NCBI GenBank assembly: GCA_050789255.1
Contig: JBOZRQ010000025.1
Coordinates: 245,254 to 309,253 of the forward strand
From: JBOZRQ01 sp050789255
GTDB lineage: Bacteria > Bacillota > Sulfobacillia > Symbiobacteriales > Symbiobacteriaceae
DNA: 64,000 nucleotides
Direction: 5' to 3'
The stretch's first letter is position 1, and each line of letters begins with the position of its first letter. Shown piece by piece: positions 10,688 through 18,336 of the stretch. Made by a program: the position numbers and the translations under genes. Below the pieces are notes generated by a model that was given only the letters and a program-made list of their open reading frames with translations, was not told the origin of the DNA and ran no database searches.

Positions 10688-11467
10688 ATGAATTTGCCAG
10701 GGTATCTGCCCTTCCAGAAGACGGTACTTGACCTCACCGGCATTGACCTGGACTGCTACAAAGGCACGCAGATGGAGCGCCGGCTTCAGACCATTATGCG
10801 CCGGGCGGGCGTCGCTGACTTGGCGGCGTATGCAAGGCTGCTGTCCACGACCCCGGCCCGCGTCAAGGAGTTCAAGGACTTCCTGACGATCAACGTCTCC
10901 GAGTGGCTCCGCAATCCGGAGAAGTTTGAGGAACTGCAGAAGGTGATCCTCCCGGACCTGCTGGCGAAGAACCGCTCGCTGAAGATCTGGAGCGCAGGTT
11001 GCTCCAACGGAAGCGAGCCTTACTCGGTGGCGATCCTGCTCGACGAGCTGGACCCCATGGGGCGCCATCAGATCCTGGCGACCGATCTGGACGAGGAGAT
11101 CCTTAAGGTGGCCATGGCAGGCACATACGGGGAGAAGGACGTCAAGAACGTCACCCCCGCCCGCCGTGCTAAGTACTTCACCCAGTCCGGCGATCAGTTC
11201 ACGGTCAAGCCGCTGCTCCGGGAGAAGATCCGCTTTGAGCGCCAGAACCTGCTGTCGGACCCGTTTCCGACCGACGTTGACCTCATCCTGTGCCGCAACG
11301 TGGTCATCTACTTCACCGAAGAGGCGAAGGAAGAGTTGTACCGGCGGTTTCACAGGGCTCTTCGGCCAGGGGGGATCCTCTTCGTGGGGGGAACCGAGAG
11401 CCTGCTGAAGGCCAGGGAGCTCGGATTCGCAAGCGCTTCGCCATTTTTCTACCGTGCTGTGAAATAA
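10688..11467 (+). CDS. cheR: Chemotaxis protein methyltransferase CheR
   Basis: S-adenosylmethionine-dependent methylation of receptor glutamates. The product (259 residues) has the small N-terminal all-helical CheR domain (about 1-70) and the catalytic Rossmann domain with KIWSAGCSNGSEPYSVAILL (SAM-binding loop), ATDLDEEIL, and LILCRNVVIYF. The C-terminal GGILFVGGTESL is also family-typical. No C-terminal TPR or pentapeptide-binding extension is present. ATG start 9 bases after cheB. Confidence 0.95.
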   Translation: MNLPGYLPFQKTVLDLTGIDLDCYKGTQMERRLQTIMRRAGVADLAAYARLLSTTPARVKEFKDFLTINVSEWLRNPEKFEELQKVILPDLLAKNRSLKIWSAGCSNGSEPYSVAILLDELDPMGRHQILATDLDEEILKVAMAGTYGEKDVKNVTPARRAKYFTQSGDQFTVKPLLREKIRFERQNLLSDPFPTDVDLILCRNVVIYFTEEAKEELYRRFHRALRPGGILFVGGTESLLKARELGFASASPFFYRAVK

Positions 11468-11478
11468 GGGAAGGGCTT

Positions 11479-11507
11479 TTGGCGAAATACGTAGAACGGT
11501 TTATAAA
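11479..11507 (+). promoter_or_regulatory. Possible sigma-A promoter before cheX
   Basis: TTGGCG (11479-11484) and TATAAA (11502-11507) are spaced by exactly 17 bases in the 109-base gap between cheR and cheX. This suggests that cheX can also be transcribed on its own. Two good hexamers at ideal spacing, but no experimental support. Confidence 0.45.
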
Positions 11508-11576
11508 TGATAGGTTTTCCACGAAAATGGTTGAGACGTGGCTTCCACCTTGTAATCAGAAGGGATGGGTAGGTAG

Positions 11577-12041
11577 GTGAAAGCTGAATTTGTTAACCCC
11601 TTCGTGACCTCGGCTTTCAGCGTTTTGCAAACCGAGACGCGGGCAGAGGTTCATAAGGGCGCAGTCACCCTTCAGGATTCTCCGCTCGTCTCCGACGAGG
11701 TCACCGTTCTCATTGGCGTGGTCGGCCGGGCCCAGGGCCTGGTTCTGTATGGAATGTCCGAGAAGACCTCCAAGGGTTTGGTCTCGGCGATGACCGGTGA
11801 GACGATCTCGGTGTTTGACGCGCTGGCTGAGAGCGCAGTGGCAGAATTGGGCAACGTGATCACGGGCCTGGCCAGCGGCGAGCTGGAGCGGGCCGGGTAC
11901 CCCTGCAAGATCGCTCCGCCCTCCGTCGTGGTAGGCAAGGGCACCAGCATCTCCACGCTCTCGATCAAGCGGCTGGTGATCCCCCTGCAGACCAAGTACG
12001 GGGATATCACCGTCCACGTGGCGCTGCGGGAAACTTATTGA
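11577..12041 (+). CDS. cheX: CheX-type CheY-phosphate phosphatase
   Basis: CheX family phosphatase, here 154 residues, with the single conserved active-site pair Glu90 and Asn93 in AVAELGNVITGLASG. Family members dimerise by beta-strand exchange and are faster phosphatases than CheC. The gene ends the chemotaxis cluster, 109 bases after cheR and with its own likely promoter. GTG start; the upstream site (gggatgggtagg) is only moderate. Together with CheC this gives the cluster two different means to end the CheY signal. Confidence 0.88.
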   Translation: MKAEFVNPFVTSAFSVLQTETRAEVHKGAVTLQDSPLVSDEVTVLIGVVGRAQGLVLYGMSEKTSKGLVSAMTGETISVFDALAESAVAELGNVITGLASGELERAGYPCKIAPPSVVVGKGTSISTLSIKRLVIPLQTKYGDITVHVALRETY

Positions 12042-12078
12042 CAAACCCAGGGGCCCAAGAGTATGGTATTACCAACTC

Positions 12079-12097
12079 GCCGGACAGGCCGTCCGGC
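12079..12097 (+). terminator. Hairpin after cheX, probable weak terminator
   Basis: A perfect 7-base stem (gccggac/gtccggc) with a 5-base loop 38 bases past the cheX stop. The downstream tract lacks a T-run but becomes T-rich after 12150. A second hairpin (gaagcg/cgcttc, 12122-12140) follows. Placement supports transcription ending here. Confidence 0.4.
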
Positions 12098-12170
12098 TGT
12101 CGCACCCAAACAGCGACCGGCGAAGCGTTTCAAGCGCTTCAGTCTGGTCGTTGTTTGTTTTCGAAGCATT

Positions 12171-12321
12171 TTTTTACGCAGATTACGCAGATTTATGGGA
12201 TTACGCAGATGGTCGGGTCCGGAGTCTGAATTTATATATTATATATCGATTCATACTTCCGCCCGACTTCTTACCTCACAATCTGCGCAATCGATAAAAT
12301 CTGCGTAATCAGCGTTAAAAA
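12171..12321. repeat. Inverted-repeat element built from ACGCAGATTACGCAGATT units
   Basis: The 329-base gap between cheX and dapB holds no gene but contains two arms of about 40 bases (12171-12210 and 12281-12321) that are imperfect reverse complements, each made of repeated acgcagatt units. Inside them gtcggg (12212-12217) also pairs with cccgac (12262-12267), and the tip is an AT-rich tract around 12229-12250. The whole could fold as one long hairpin. A relative of the same element lies at 48371-48457. This looks like a mobile, non-coding palindromic repeat; no transposase is near. Confidence 0.8.
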
Positions 12322-12370
12322 TGTCCCTTTATCGCAGTAGCGAAACGAAACAGAGGTGGCAAGAAGAGAG

Positions 12371-13135
12371 ATGCAGCCGATTCGGGTAGTCGTAGCGGGC
12401 GCCACGGGGAAAGTGGGCCGGGAGATGGTGCGGGCGGTGGTGCGTGAGCAGGGCTTTGCCCTGGCTGGCGCCGTGGCCGCCGAGGGTGTCGGTCGGGATA
12501 TTGGGGAGTACATTGGCCTTGAGGGTGGTCCGGCGGGGGTTCTCATTGCCGGCAGCCTGGAGGATGCCATAAAACGAGGTATGGCGGCCGATGTGTTAAT
12601 TGACTTCTCCGTCGCCGCCGCTGCCCGAAAAACCATCCCGGCTGCCATTGCAGCCGGCATTGCACCCGTGGTCGGCACCACCGGCTTCGAGCCCGGGGAG
12701 ACCCAGGGCTGGGCTGAGCAGCTCAAAGCAAAACCTCTGGGCGGCGCCTTCATCGCCAACTACGCCGTGGGCGTCATGCTGATGATGCGCTTCGCCGAGG
12801 AGGCCCGGCGCTTCTTGCCGCACGTGGAGATCATCGAACTGCACCACCACACCAAGCTGGACGCCCCGTCCGGGACGGCGCTGCGCACCAAAGCCCGCCT
12901 GGAGAAGGCGATGGGCGACCTGCAGGCGCCGCCGGTGGCCGTCCATTCAGTCCGGCTGCCCGGCATGGTTGCGCACCAGGAGGTCATCTTCGGCGGCCCC
13001 GGCCAGACCCTGACCATCCGCCACGACGCCCCCTCCCGGGAGGCGTACATCCCGGGTGTGCTGATGACCTGCAAATGGGTCCTGAAGGAGAAACGTGTCG
13101 CCTTTGACCTCGAAGAGGTGGCCTTCCCCGGCTAG
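12371..13135 (+). CDS. dapB: 4-hydroxy-tetrahydrodipicolinate reductase
   Basis: NAD(P)H-dependent reduction of the DapA product to tetrahydrodipicolinate in the lysine/diaminopimelate pathway. N-terminal Rossmann motif VVVAGATGKVGREM, nucleotide-binding GTTGF, and the family signature ELHHHTKLDAPSGTA with catalytic His and Lys are all visible. The product is 254 residues from the ATG at 12371 (a GTG at 12356 would add five residues; the Shine-Dalgarno is ambiguous). The gene stands ahead of the dipicolinate synthase genes, which compete for the same intermediate during sporulation. Confidence 0.95.
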   Translation: MQPIRVVVAGATGKVGREMVRAVVREQGFALAGAVAAEGVGRDIGEYIGLEGGPAGVLIAGSLEDAIKRGMAADVLIDFSVAAAARKTIPAAIAAGIAPVVGTTGFEPGETQGWAEQLKAKPLGGAFIANYAVGVMLMMRFAEEARRFLPHVEIIELHHHTKLDAPSGTALRTKARLEKAMGDLQAPPVAVHSVRLPGMVAHQEVIFGGPGQTLTIRHDAPSREAYIPGVLMTCKWVLKEKRVAFDLEEVAFPG

Positions 13136-13227
13136 CCCGTAGGACTCGCCGTCCCCACCATCACCCTGAAGCCCGCCCCTCCATATGATGGGGTGAGGTC
13201 AGGTAGAGAGGATTGGGGGATCTGGCG

Positions 13228-14121
13228 ATGAATGTGGGCGGGGTCAGCATCGCCGTTCTCGGCGGTGACAGACGCATGACCGAGGCGGTGCGGTGCTTCC
13301 TGCAGGCGGGGTGCGAGGTCCGGGTGTGCTCGCTGCCCTGCAGCGAGCAGTCTCCGAACGTGCGAATTTGCGGCAGTCCATCCGAGGCGTTGATTGGGGC
13401 GAACGTGCTCCTACTGCCGGTTCAGGGTGTTGGTTCCGACGGCAAGGTCTTCACCCAACCGGGCGCCCCGGAGTGCCGAATCGATCAGGACAGTCTGCGC
13501 AAGCTCCGCCCAGGTAGTACCGTGTTTGCCGGCATCGGCAATCCATGGCTGCGTGAGAGCTGTAAGTCAGCCGGCCTCCCCCTTGAGGAATACCGGGAGG
13601 CCGACGAATTCGCGATCTGGAACTCCATACCCTCCGCCGAAGGGGCCATACAGATGGCCATGGAGGCGACACCCTTCACCATTTTCGGCAGTCGCTCGGT
13701 GGTAATCGGGTTCGGGCGGACGGGGAAGTCTCTGGCGCTCCTGCTCCGCGGGCTCTTCAGCGACGTCACCGTCGTGGTGCGCAAGGAGAATGACTACGCA
13801 CGGGTCTGGGCGGCCGGTTACAAGTACATGAACTGGGAACGCCTCCAGGACTCCGTGACCGACGCTGACATCATCTTCAACACCGCACCCGCACTGGTTC
13901 TCTCCCGGGAAATCCTCAGCGGTGCCCCCGGGCATGCGGTGATCATCGATGTGGCCTCCGCCCCCGGCGGCACCGACTTCGAGGCCGCCGAGGAGATGGG
14001 CCTGACCGCCAAACTGGCGCCGGGGCTCCCCGGGATCGTCGCACCGGTCACCGCCGGCCGCATCATCGCCGACCTGATCCTTCGCCACCTCGCACGTCAG
14101 AAGCGGGAGGAGGGGGATTGA
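13228..14121 (+). CDS. spoVFA: Dipicolinate synthase subunit A (SpoVFA/DpaA)
   Basis: With SpoVFB it oxidises the DapA product to dipicolinic acid, which the mother cell loads into the spore core. 297 residues, the family's length. An N-terminal domain is followed by a Rossmann NAD(P)-binding domain with VVIGFGRTGKSLALLL (about 155-170) and a C-terminal region VIIDVASAPGGTDFEAA typical of the family. ATG at 13228 with gggggat upstream. The stop shares one base with the ATG of spoVFB, so the subunits are coupled. Its presence is a direct sign of an endospore former; expression is expected to be sigma-K dependent, but I did not identify a promoter. Confidence 0.96.
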   Translation: MNVGGVSIAVLGGDRRMTEAVRCFLQAGCEVRVCSLPCSEQSPNVRICGSPSEALIGANVLLLPVQGVGSDGKVFTQPGAPECRIDQDSLRKLRPGSTVFAGIGNPWLRESCKSAGLPLEEYREADEFAIWNSIPSAEGAIQMAMEATPFTIFGSRSVVIGFGRTGKSLALLLRGLFSDVTVVVRKENDYARVWAAGYKYMNWERLQDSVTDADIIFNTAPALVLSREILSGAPGHAVIIDVASAPGGTDFEAAEEMGLTAKLAPGLPGIVAPVTAGRIIADLILRHLARQKREEGD

Positions 14122-14726
14122 TGAGTGGAGGAGCGCTTGCAGGCAAGCGCATCGGGGTAGCCATGGCCGCCTCCCACTGCAACCTGGCAAGGGCGATGAA
14201 GCAGCTTGAGGTCCTGGTTGGCGAAGGCGCCGAAGTGGTCCCGGTGATTTCTAACAACGTTCGGACCACGGAGACCCGCTTTGGCACCCCCGATGACTGG
14301 ATCACCGAGATCGAACGCATTACGGGGAGGCATCCCCTGACGTCGATTCCCGAGGTGGAGCCCTTCGGGCCCAAGATCATCCTGGACTGCCTGGTGATCG
14401 TGCCCTGCACCGGCAACACCATGGCCAAACTGGCCCTGGCGATCAACGATTCGCCCGTGACCATGGCCGCAAAAGCCCAGATGCGCAATCACCGGCCCGT
14501 CGTGCTGGCGATCACCACCAACGACGGGTTGGGCATGAACGCCCGCAACCTCGGGGCGCTGCTGTGCACCCGGAACATTTACTTCGTTCCCTTTGGTCAG
14601 GATAATCCTACCGGCAAACCGACATCGCTCGATGCTGACATTGAGCGCTACCTTGTTCCCACGATTTTGGCCGCCATGGACGGCGCCCAGCTGCAGCCCT
14701 TGCTGCTCGGTCCGCCCCAGGCGTAA
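14121..14726 (+). CDS. spoVFB: Dipicolinate synthase subunit B (SpoVFB/DpaB)
   Basis: Flavoprotein-like partner of SpoVFA in dipicolinate synthesis. The 201-residue product has the fold of the phosphopantothenoylcysteine decarboxylase-like flavoproteins: a start MSGGALAGKRIGVAMAASHC, central LVIVPCTGNTMAKLALAIND and C-terminal RNIYFVPFGQDNP. The TGATG junction with spoVFA and the gggagg-aggggg stretch upstream support the ATG at 14121. Length equals that of the Bacillus protein. Confidence 0.95.
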   Translation: MSGGALAGKRIGVAMAASHCNLARAMKQLEVLVGEGAEVVPVISNNVRTTETRFGTPDDWITEIERITGRHPLTSIPEVEPFGPKIILDCLVIVPCTGNTMAKLALAINDSPVTMAAKAQMRNHRPVVLAITTNDGLGMNARNLGALLCTRNIYFVPFGQDNPTGKPTSLDADIERYLVPTILAAMDGAQLQPLLLGPPQA

Positions 14727-14785
14727 GAACCGGCTCCCCGCCTGTCCCGGGCAGCAGAACATGAAATGATCGCGGAAAGGATGCT

Positions 14786-15808
14786 GTGACCGCCATGAAG
14801 AACGTCGCTATCGTCGGCGCCACCGGCGCCGTGGGCCAGGAACTGCTCTCCCTGCTTGAGTCCCGGAACTTCCCTATCGCTAAGCTGCTCCCGCTCGCCA
14901 GCGCCCGCAGCGCCGGCACCACGATTACCTTCCGCGGTGAGCCGGTCCGGGTGGAGGAGGCGACTCCCGCCGCCTTTGAAGGCATGGATATCGTCTTCTT
15001 CGCGGCGACGGGCACGCTCTCCAAGGAGCTGGCCCCCGCCGCAGCCAAGGCTGGCGCCGTCGTCATTGACAAGTCCAGCACCTGGCGCATGGACCCGAAC
15101 GTGCCCCTGGTGGTCCCCGAGATCAACCCGGAGGATCTGAAGTGGCACAAGGGCATCATCGCCAGCCCGAACTGCACCACCATCGGCCTGGTCATGGCGC
15201 TCAAGCCCCTGCATGAGGTCTCCCCGCTCACCAAGGTGATCGTGACCACCATGCAGGCGGTCTCGGGCACCGGCAAGGAGGCCATTGAGGAGCTGGAGGC
15301 CCAGATTCAGGCCTGGAAGGCCGGCGAGAAGGGCGAACTGAAGCACGAGATCTACAAGCGGCAGATCGCCTTCAACGTGCTGCCCTACGCCGAAACCTTC
15401 ACCGATAACGGCTATAGCACCGAGGAGATCAAGCTCTCCGCCGAGACCCGCAAGATCATGGGGCTCGAGGGCCTGCCGGTCACCATGACCTGCACCCGCG
15501 TGCCGGTCTTTGTGGGGCACTCAGAGTCGGTTCTGATCGAAACCGAGCGTAAGATTTCGCCCGCTGAGGCCCGGGAGGCGCTCTCCCGGTTCCCCGGCGT
15601 GCGCGTGGTCGACGATCCCAAGAAGTTTGGCTTCCCGACCGCCATCGATGTGGCGGGTACTGACGATACCCTGGTGGGACGGATCCGGGAGGACCTGACG
15701 AACCCCAACGGCCTGTGGATGTGGGTGGTGAGCGACAACCTGCGCAAGGGCGCCGCAACCAACGCCATCCAGATCGCGGAGAAGCTGCTGGAGATGAAGC
15801 TGGTCTAA
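14786..15808 (+). CDS. asd: Aspartate-semialdehyde dehydrogenase
   Basis: Second step of the aspartate pathway: NADPH-dependent reduction of aspartyl phosphate to the semialdehyde used by DapA. Rossmann motif VAIVGATGAVGQELL at the N-terminus, catalytic cysteine Cys130 in ASPNCTTIGLVMAL, and the substrate-binding histidine region VFVGHSESV. 340 residues is typical. GTG at 14786 with ggaaagga four bases upstream; an ATG at 14795 would shorten the protein by three residues. Directly followed by aspartokinase, which makes its substrate. Confidence 0.96.
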   Translation: MTAMKNVAIVGATGAVGQELLSLLESRNFPIAKLLPLASARSAGTTITFRGEPVRVEEATPAAFEGMDIVFFAATGTLSKELAPAAAKAGAVVIDKSSTWRMDPNVPLVVPEINPEDLKWHKGIIASPNCTTIGLVMALKPLHEVSPLTKVIVTTMQAVSGTGKEAIEELEAQIQAWKAGEKGELKHEIYKRQIAFNVLPYAETFTDNGYSTEEIKLSAETRKIMGLEGLPVTMTCTRVPVFVGHSESVLIETERKISPAEAREALSRFPGVRVVDDPKKFGFPTAIDVAGTDDTLVGRIREDLTNPNGLWMWVVSDNLRKGAATNAIQIAEKLLEMKLV

Positions 15809-15835
15809 CCGCCCTCCCCCGAGAGGAGCGAACCT

Positions 15836-17056
15836 GTGCGGATCATCGTTCAGAAGTTTGGCGGGACCTCGGTAGCCACCGCAGACGGCCGCAAACATGT
15901 GGCCGATCGGGTGCAGCACGCGGTCCGGGAGGGCTTCGCCACCGTGGTGGTCGTCTCTGCAATGGGACGCCTGGGCGAGCCCTACGCCACTGACACGCTG
16001 ATCCAGCTAGCCAACGCAGCCTGTCCTGACATGGCGCCCCGCGAGATGGACTTGCTCCTCTCCTGCGGGGAGATCATATCCAGCGTAGTCTTGGCTGGTA
16101 CCCTGCGTTCCCGGGGCTTGCCGACAACCGTGCTGACAGGCGGTCAGGCCGGCATTCTCACCGACGATGCCTTCGGCAGCGCCCAGATCCTGCGGGTGGA
16201 GCCCCAGGCGATCCTAAAGCGCCTGCGTGAAGGCCAGGTAGTGGTGGTGCCGGGCTTTCAGGGCCGCACCCAGCACGGCGACGTGACCACCCTGGGCCGC
16301 GGCGGCTCGGACACATCGGCAGCAGCGCTGGGCGGCTGGCTGAAGGCCGAGGTCGTGGAGATCTTCACCGACGTCGACGGCGTTAAGACAGCGGACCCCA
16401 GGCTAGTTCCCGAGGCCCGCACGCTGTCGGTCACTACTTACGACGAGATCGCTCAAATGGCTCACTACGGCGCCAAGGTGGTCCACCCGGCCGCCGTAGA
16501 GATCGCCATGCAGCACCGGGTGCCGATGCGGATCAAGTCCACCTTTGAGGACAGCCCGGGCACCCTGATTACGTACAGCCTGGAAGCGGCGGGCACCTCG
16601 TGGAGCGAGCTGCACAAGAACAACCCGGTGACCGGCGTCACCCACGTGGCCGGCCTGGCCCAGGTCACTGTGCCGACTCCACCGGAGCACCCGGCTTCGG
16701 TCTCCCTGTTCCGGACCCTGGCCTCTGCGGGCATCTCCGTTGACCTGATCAACGTCACCCCCGACACCAAGCGCTTCTGCATCGACCAGCGCAAGGCGGA
16801 TCGGGCGGAGGCACTACTGCGTGAGCAGGGGCTGGAGCCCGTTGTCAGGGGTGGGGTAGCCAAGGTCTCCGTGGTGGGGTCGGGCATGCGCGGGCGCCCG
16901 GGCGTCATGGCCACCGTCGCCGAGGGCCTGGCCCTCGCCGGGGTCGACATCCTGCAGACCGCCGACTCCCATGTCACCATTTCCTGCCTGGTGGAGGAAA
17001 GTGCGCTCCGCACGGCCGTCCAGGCGCTGCACAGCGCCTTCGACCTGGGCGCCTGA
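15836..17056 (+). CDS. dapG: Aspartokinase (DapG-type)
   Basis: Phosphorylates aspartate to open the lysine, diaminopimelate and dipicolinate routes. N-terminal kinase signature VQKFGGTSVA, GRGGSDTSA and VDGVKTADPR, then two C-terminal ACT domains (about 260-405) for feedback control. At 406 residues and in this position (asd-dapG-dapA) it corresponds to the diaminopimelate-responsive aspartokinase I of Bacillus; the actual effector cannot be read from sequence. GTG start preceded by gagagg. 27 bases after asd. Confidence 0.94.
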   Translation: MRIIVQKFGGTSVATADGRKHVADRVQHAVREGFATVVVVSAMGRLGEPYATDTLIQLANAACPDMAPREMDLLLSCGEIISSVVLAGTLRSRGLPTTVLTGGQAGILTDDAFGSAQILRVEPQAILKRLREGQVVVVPGFQGRTQHGDVTTLGRGGSDTSAAALGGWLKAEVVEIFTDVDGVKTADPRLVPEARTLSVTTYDEIAQMAHYGAKVVHPAAVEIAMQHRVPMRIKSTFEDSPGTLITYSLEAAGTSWSELHKNNPVTGVTHVAGLAQVTVPTPPEHPASVSLFRTLASAGISVDLINVTPDTKRFCIDQRKADRAEALLREQGLEPVVRGGVAKVSVVGSGMRGRPGVMATVAEGLALAGVDILQTADSHVTISCLVEESALRTAVQALHSAFDLGA

Positions 17057-17102
17057 CGCTCCGCTTTTCAACTTAACTCCGACGATTATAGGAGGGAACC
17101 GC

Positions 17103-17981
17103 GTGTCTACCTTCGGAAGGCTCCTGACCGCCATGGTCACCCCCATGAAGGCCGACCTCTCGGTCGATTACGAGCAGGCGGCTCAACTGGCCCGACGCCT
17201 CGTGGCGTCCGGCTCCGACGGCATCGTTGTCTCCGGCACCACGGGCGAATCGCCCACCCTTACGGTCGCCGAGAAACTGAAGCTGTTCGAGGTCGTAGCC
17301 AAAGCCGTGGGGGAGAAAGCGGCGGTCATTGGTGGCACCGGTTCCTACAACACGGCAGAGACCATTGAGCTCTCACACCGGGCCGGGGCAACGGGCGTCC
17401 ATGGCCTCCTGCTGGTCACGCCATACTACAACAAGCCGCCGCAGGAGGGGCTGTACCGCCACTTCAAGGCGGTGGCCGAGTCCACCGACCTGCCGTGCGT
17501 CCTCTACAACGTGCCCTCTCGCACCTCGGTCAACATGGCCCCGCAGACCACCCTGCGCCTTGCCGAACTGCCTAACGTGGTGGGCATCAAGGAGTGCGGC
17601 GACCTCGGCCAGCTTACCGAGATTCTGAGCGGCGCCCCGGAGGGCTTCAAGGTCTGGTCCGGCGACGATGCTGCCGCCCTGCCCTATCTCGCGCTCGGCG
17701 CCTACGGCATCATCAGCGTGGCGTCCCATGTGGTGGGTCCGCAGATGCAGGAGATGATCCAGGCTTACCTCCAAGGCCAGAACGCCCAGGCAGCCAGCTG
17801 GCACCGCCGGCTCACCCCGGTCTTCAAGGGGCTTTTCGCCGTGACCAATCCGATCCTGGTCAAGGCGGCCCTGGAGATGACCGGCTTCCCCGTGGGTCCG
17901 GTCCGCCCGCCCCTGGTGGATGCGACAGAACGCGAGCGCGAGGCGCTCCGGGAGGTCCTGGCGGCAGCCGATCTGCTCTAG
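17103..17981 (+). CDS. dapA: 4-hydroxy-tetrahydrodipicolinate synthase
   Basis: Condenses pyruvate with aspartate semialdehyde through a Schiff base. TIM-barrel protein of 292 residues with GTTGESPTL near residue 45, catalytic Tyr135 in LYNVPSRT and Schiff-base Lys163 in VVGIKECG. GTG start 6 bases after aggaggga; an earlier in-frame start inside dapG has no ribosome site. Last gene of the aspartate/dipicolinate block; a strong terminator follows at 18022. Confidence 0.97.
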   Translation: MSTFGRLLTAMVTPMKADLSVDYEQAAQLARRLVASGSDGIVVSGTTGESPTLTVAEKLKLFEVVAKAVGEKAAVIGGTGSYNTAETIELSHRAGATGVHGLLLVTPYYNKPPQEGLYRHFKAVAESTDLPCVLYNVPSRTSVNMAPQTTLRLAELPNVVGIKECGDLGQLTEILSGAPEGFKVWSGDDAAALPYLALGAYGIISVASHVVGPQMQEMIQAYLQGQNAQAASWHRRLTPVFKGLFAVTNPILVKAALEMTGFPVGPVRPPLVDATEREREALREVLAAADLL

Positions 17982-18021
17982 TTCAGGGAAATATAGGAAA
18001 CAATTGTCCGCACGAGAAAAT

Positions 18022-18061
18022 CGCCGTCCGCGTGAGCCAACCTCACGCAGGGCGGCTTTTT
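18022..18061 (+). terminator. Intrinsic terminator after dapA
   Basis: A long GC-rich stem (cgccgtccgcgtgag with its near complement) and a T-run (18057-18061). It isolates the riboswitch-controlled unit that follows. Confidence 0.88.
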
Positions 18062-18069
18062 CGTTAAAA

Positions 18070-18098
18070 TTGACGTTTTAATAGAGGTGCTCTATTGT
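18070..18098 (+). promoter_or_regulatory. Predicted sigma-A promoter of the riboswitch transcript
   Basis: TTGACG (18070-18075) and TATTGT (18093-18098) with a 17-base spacer lie just after the dapA terminator and about 30 bases before the riboswitch aptamer. A second -10-like GATAAT is at 18101-18106. Position fits a start site near 18105. Confidence 0.55.
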
Positions 18099-18130
18099 GC
18101 GATAATTTGAGGTGATAAAGATTAATCGAC

Positions 18131-18246
18131 AAAACCACCGAAAAGGGCAAACTCGATGAAAATCGGGGACGCAAAGCCAAGGGTCTAATGCGAATCCTTT
18201 CCATGATGGAAATGGGGCGCGATGACAGCCGGTTGCCGGGATGGAC
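18131..18246 (+). promoter_or_regulatory. Cyclic di-GMP-I (GEMM) riboswitch aptamer
   Basis: The conserved core of the class I c-di-GMP aptamer is visible: AGGGCAAAC (18144-18152), a hairpin capped by a GAAA tetraloop (18158-18161), GGACGCAAAGCC (18167-18178) leading into the second helix, and the 3' segment AGCCGGTTGCCGGG (18227-18240). The end strands cca (18135-18137 area) and tgg (18242-18244) can close the outer stem. It sits in the leader of a putative c-di-GMP hydrolase gene and is followed by an intrinsic terminator, which makes transcription control by c-di-GMP very likely. Confidence 0.9.
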
Positions 18247-18262
18247 AGGCCAGCGGAATGGA

Positions 18263-18303
18263 GGGCCTGTTGCCTTGGCAATGCCCGGGCAACAGGCCCT
18301 TTT
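18263..18303 (+). terminator. Riboswitch expression-platform terminator
   Basis: Two perfect 12-base arms (gggcctgttgcc, 18263-18274, and complement, 18288-18299) are followed by TTTT. Bases 18284-18293 can instead pair with 18232-18240, the 3' part of the aptamer, with one bulged G. These two structures exclude each other, giving a plausible terminator/antiterminator switch. On this pairing ligand binding would favour termination, but this polarity is inference. Confidence 0.85.
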
Positions 18304-18336
18304 CGTGCGCTGAAACAGGGGGTGGGGACTTTGGGG

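Noticed and set aside
12042..12370. Lysine riboswitch expected before dapB
   Set aside because: No L-box core motifs are seen; the region is occupied by the palindromic repeat.
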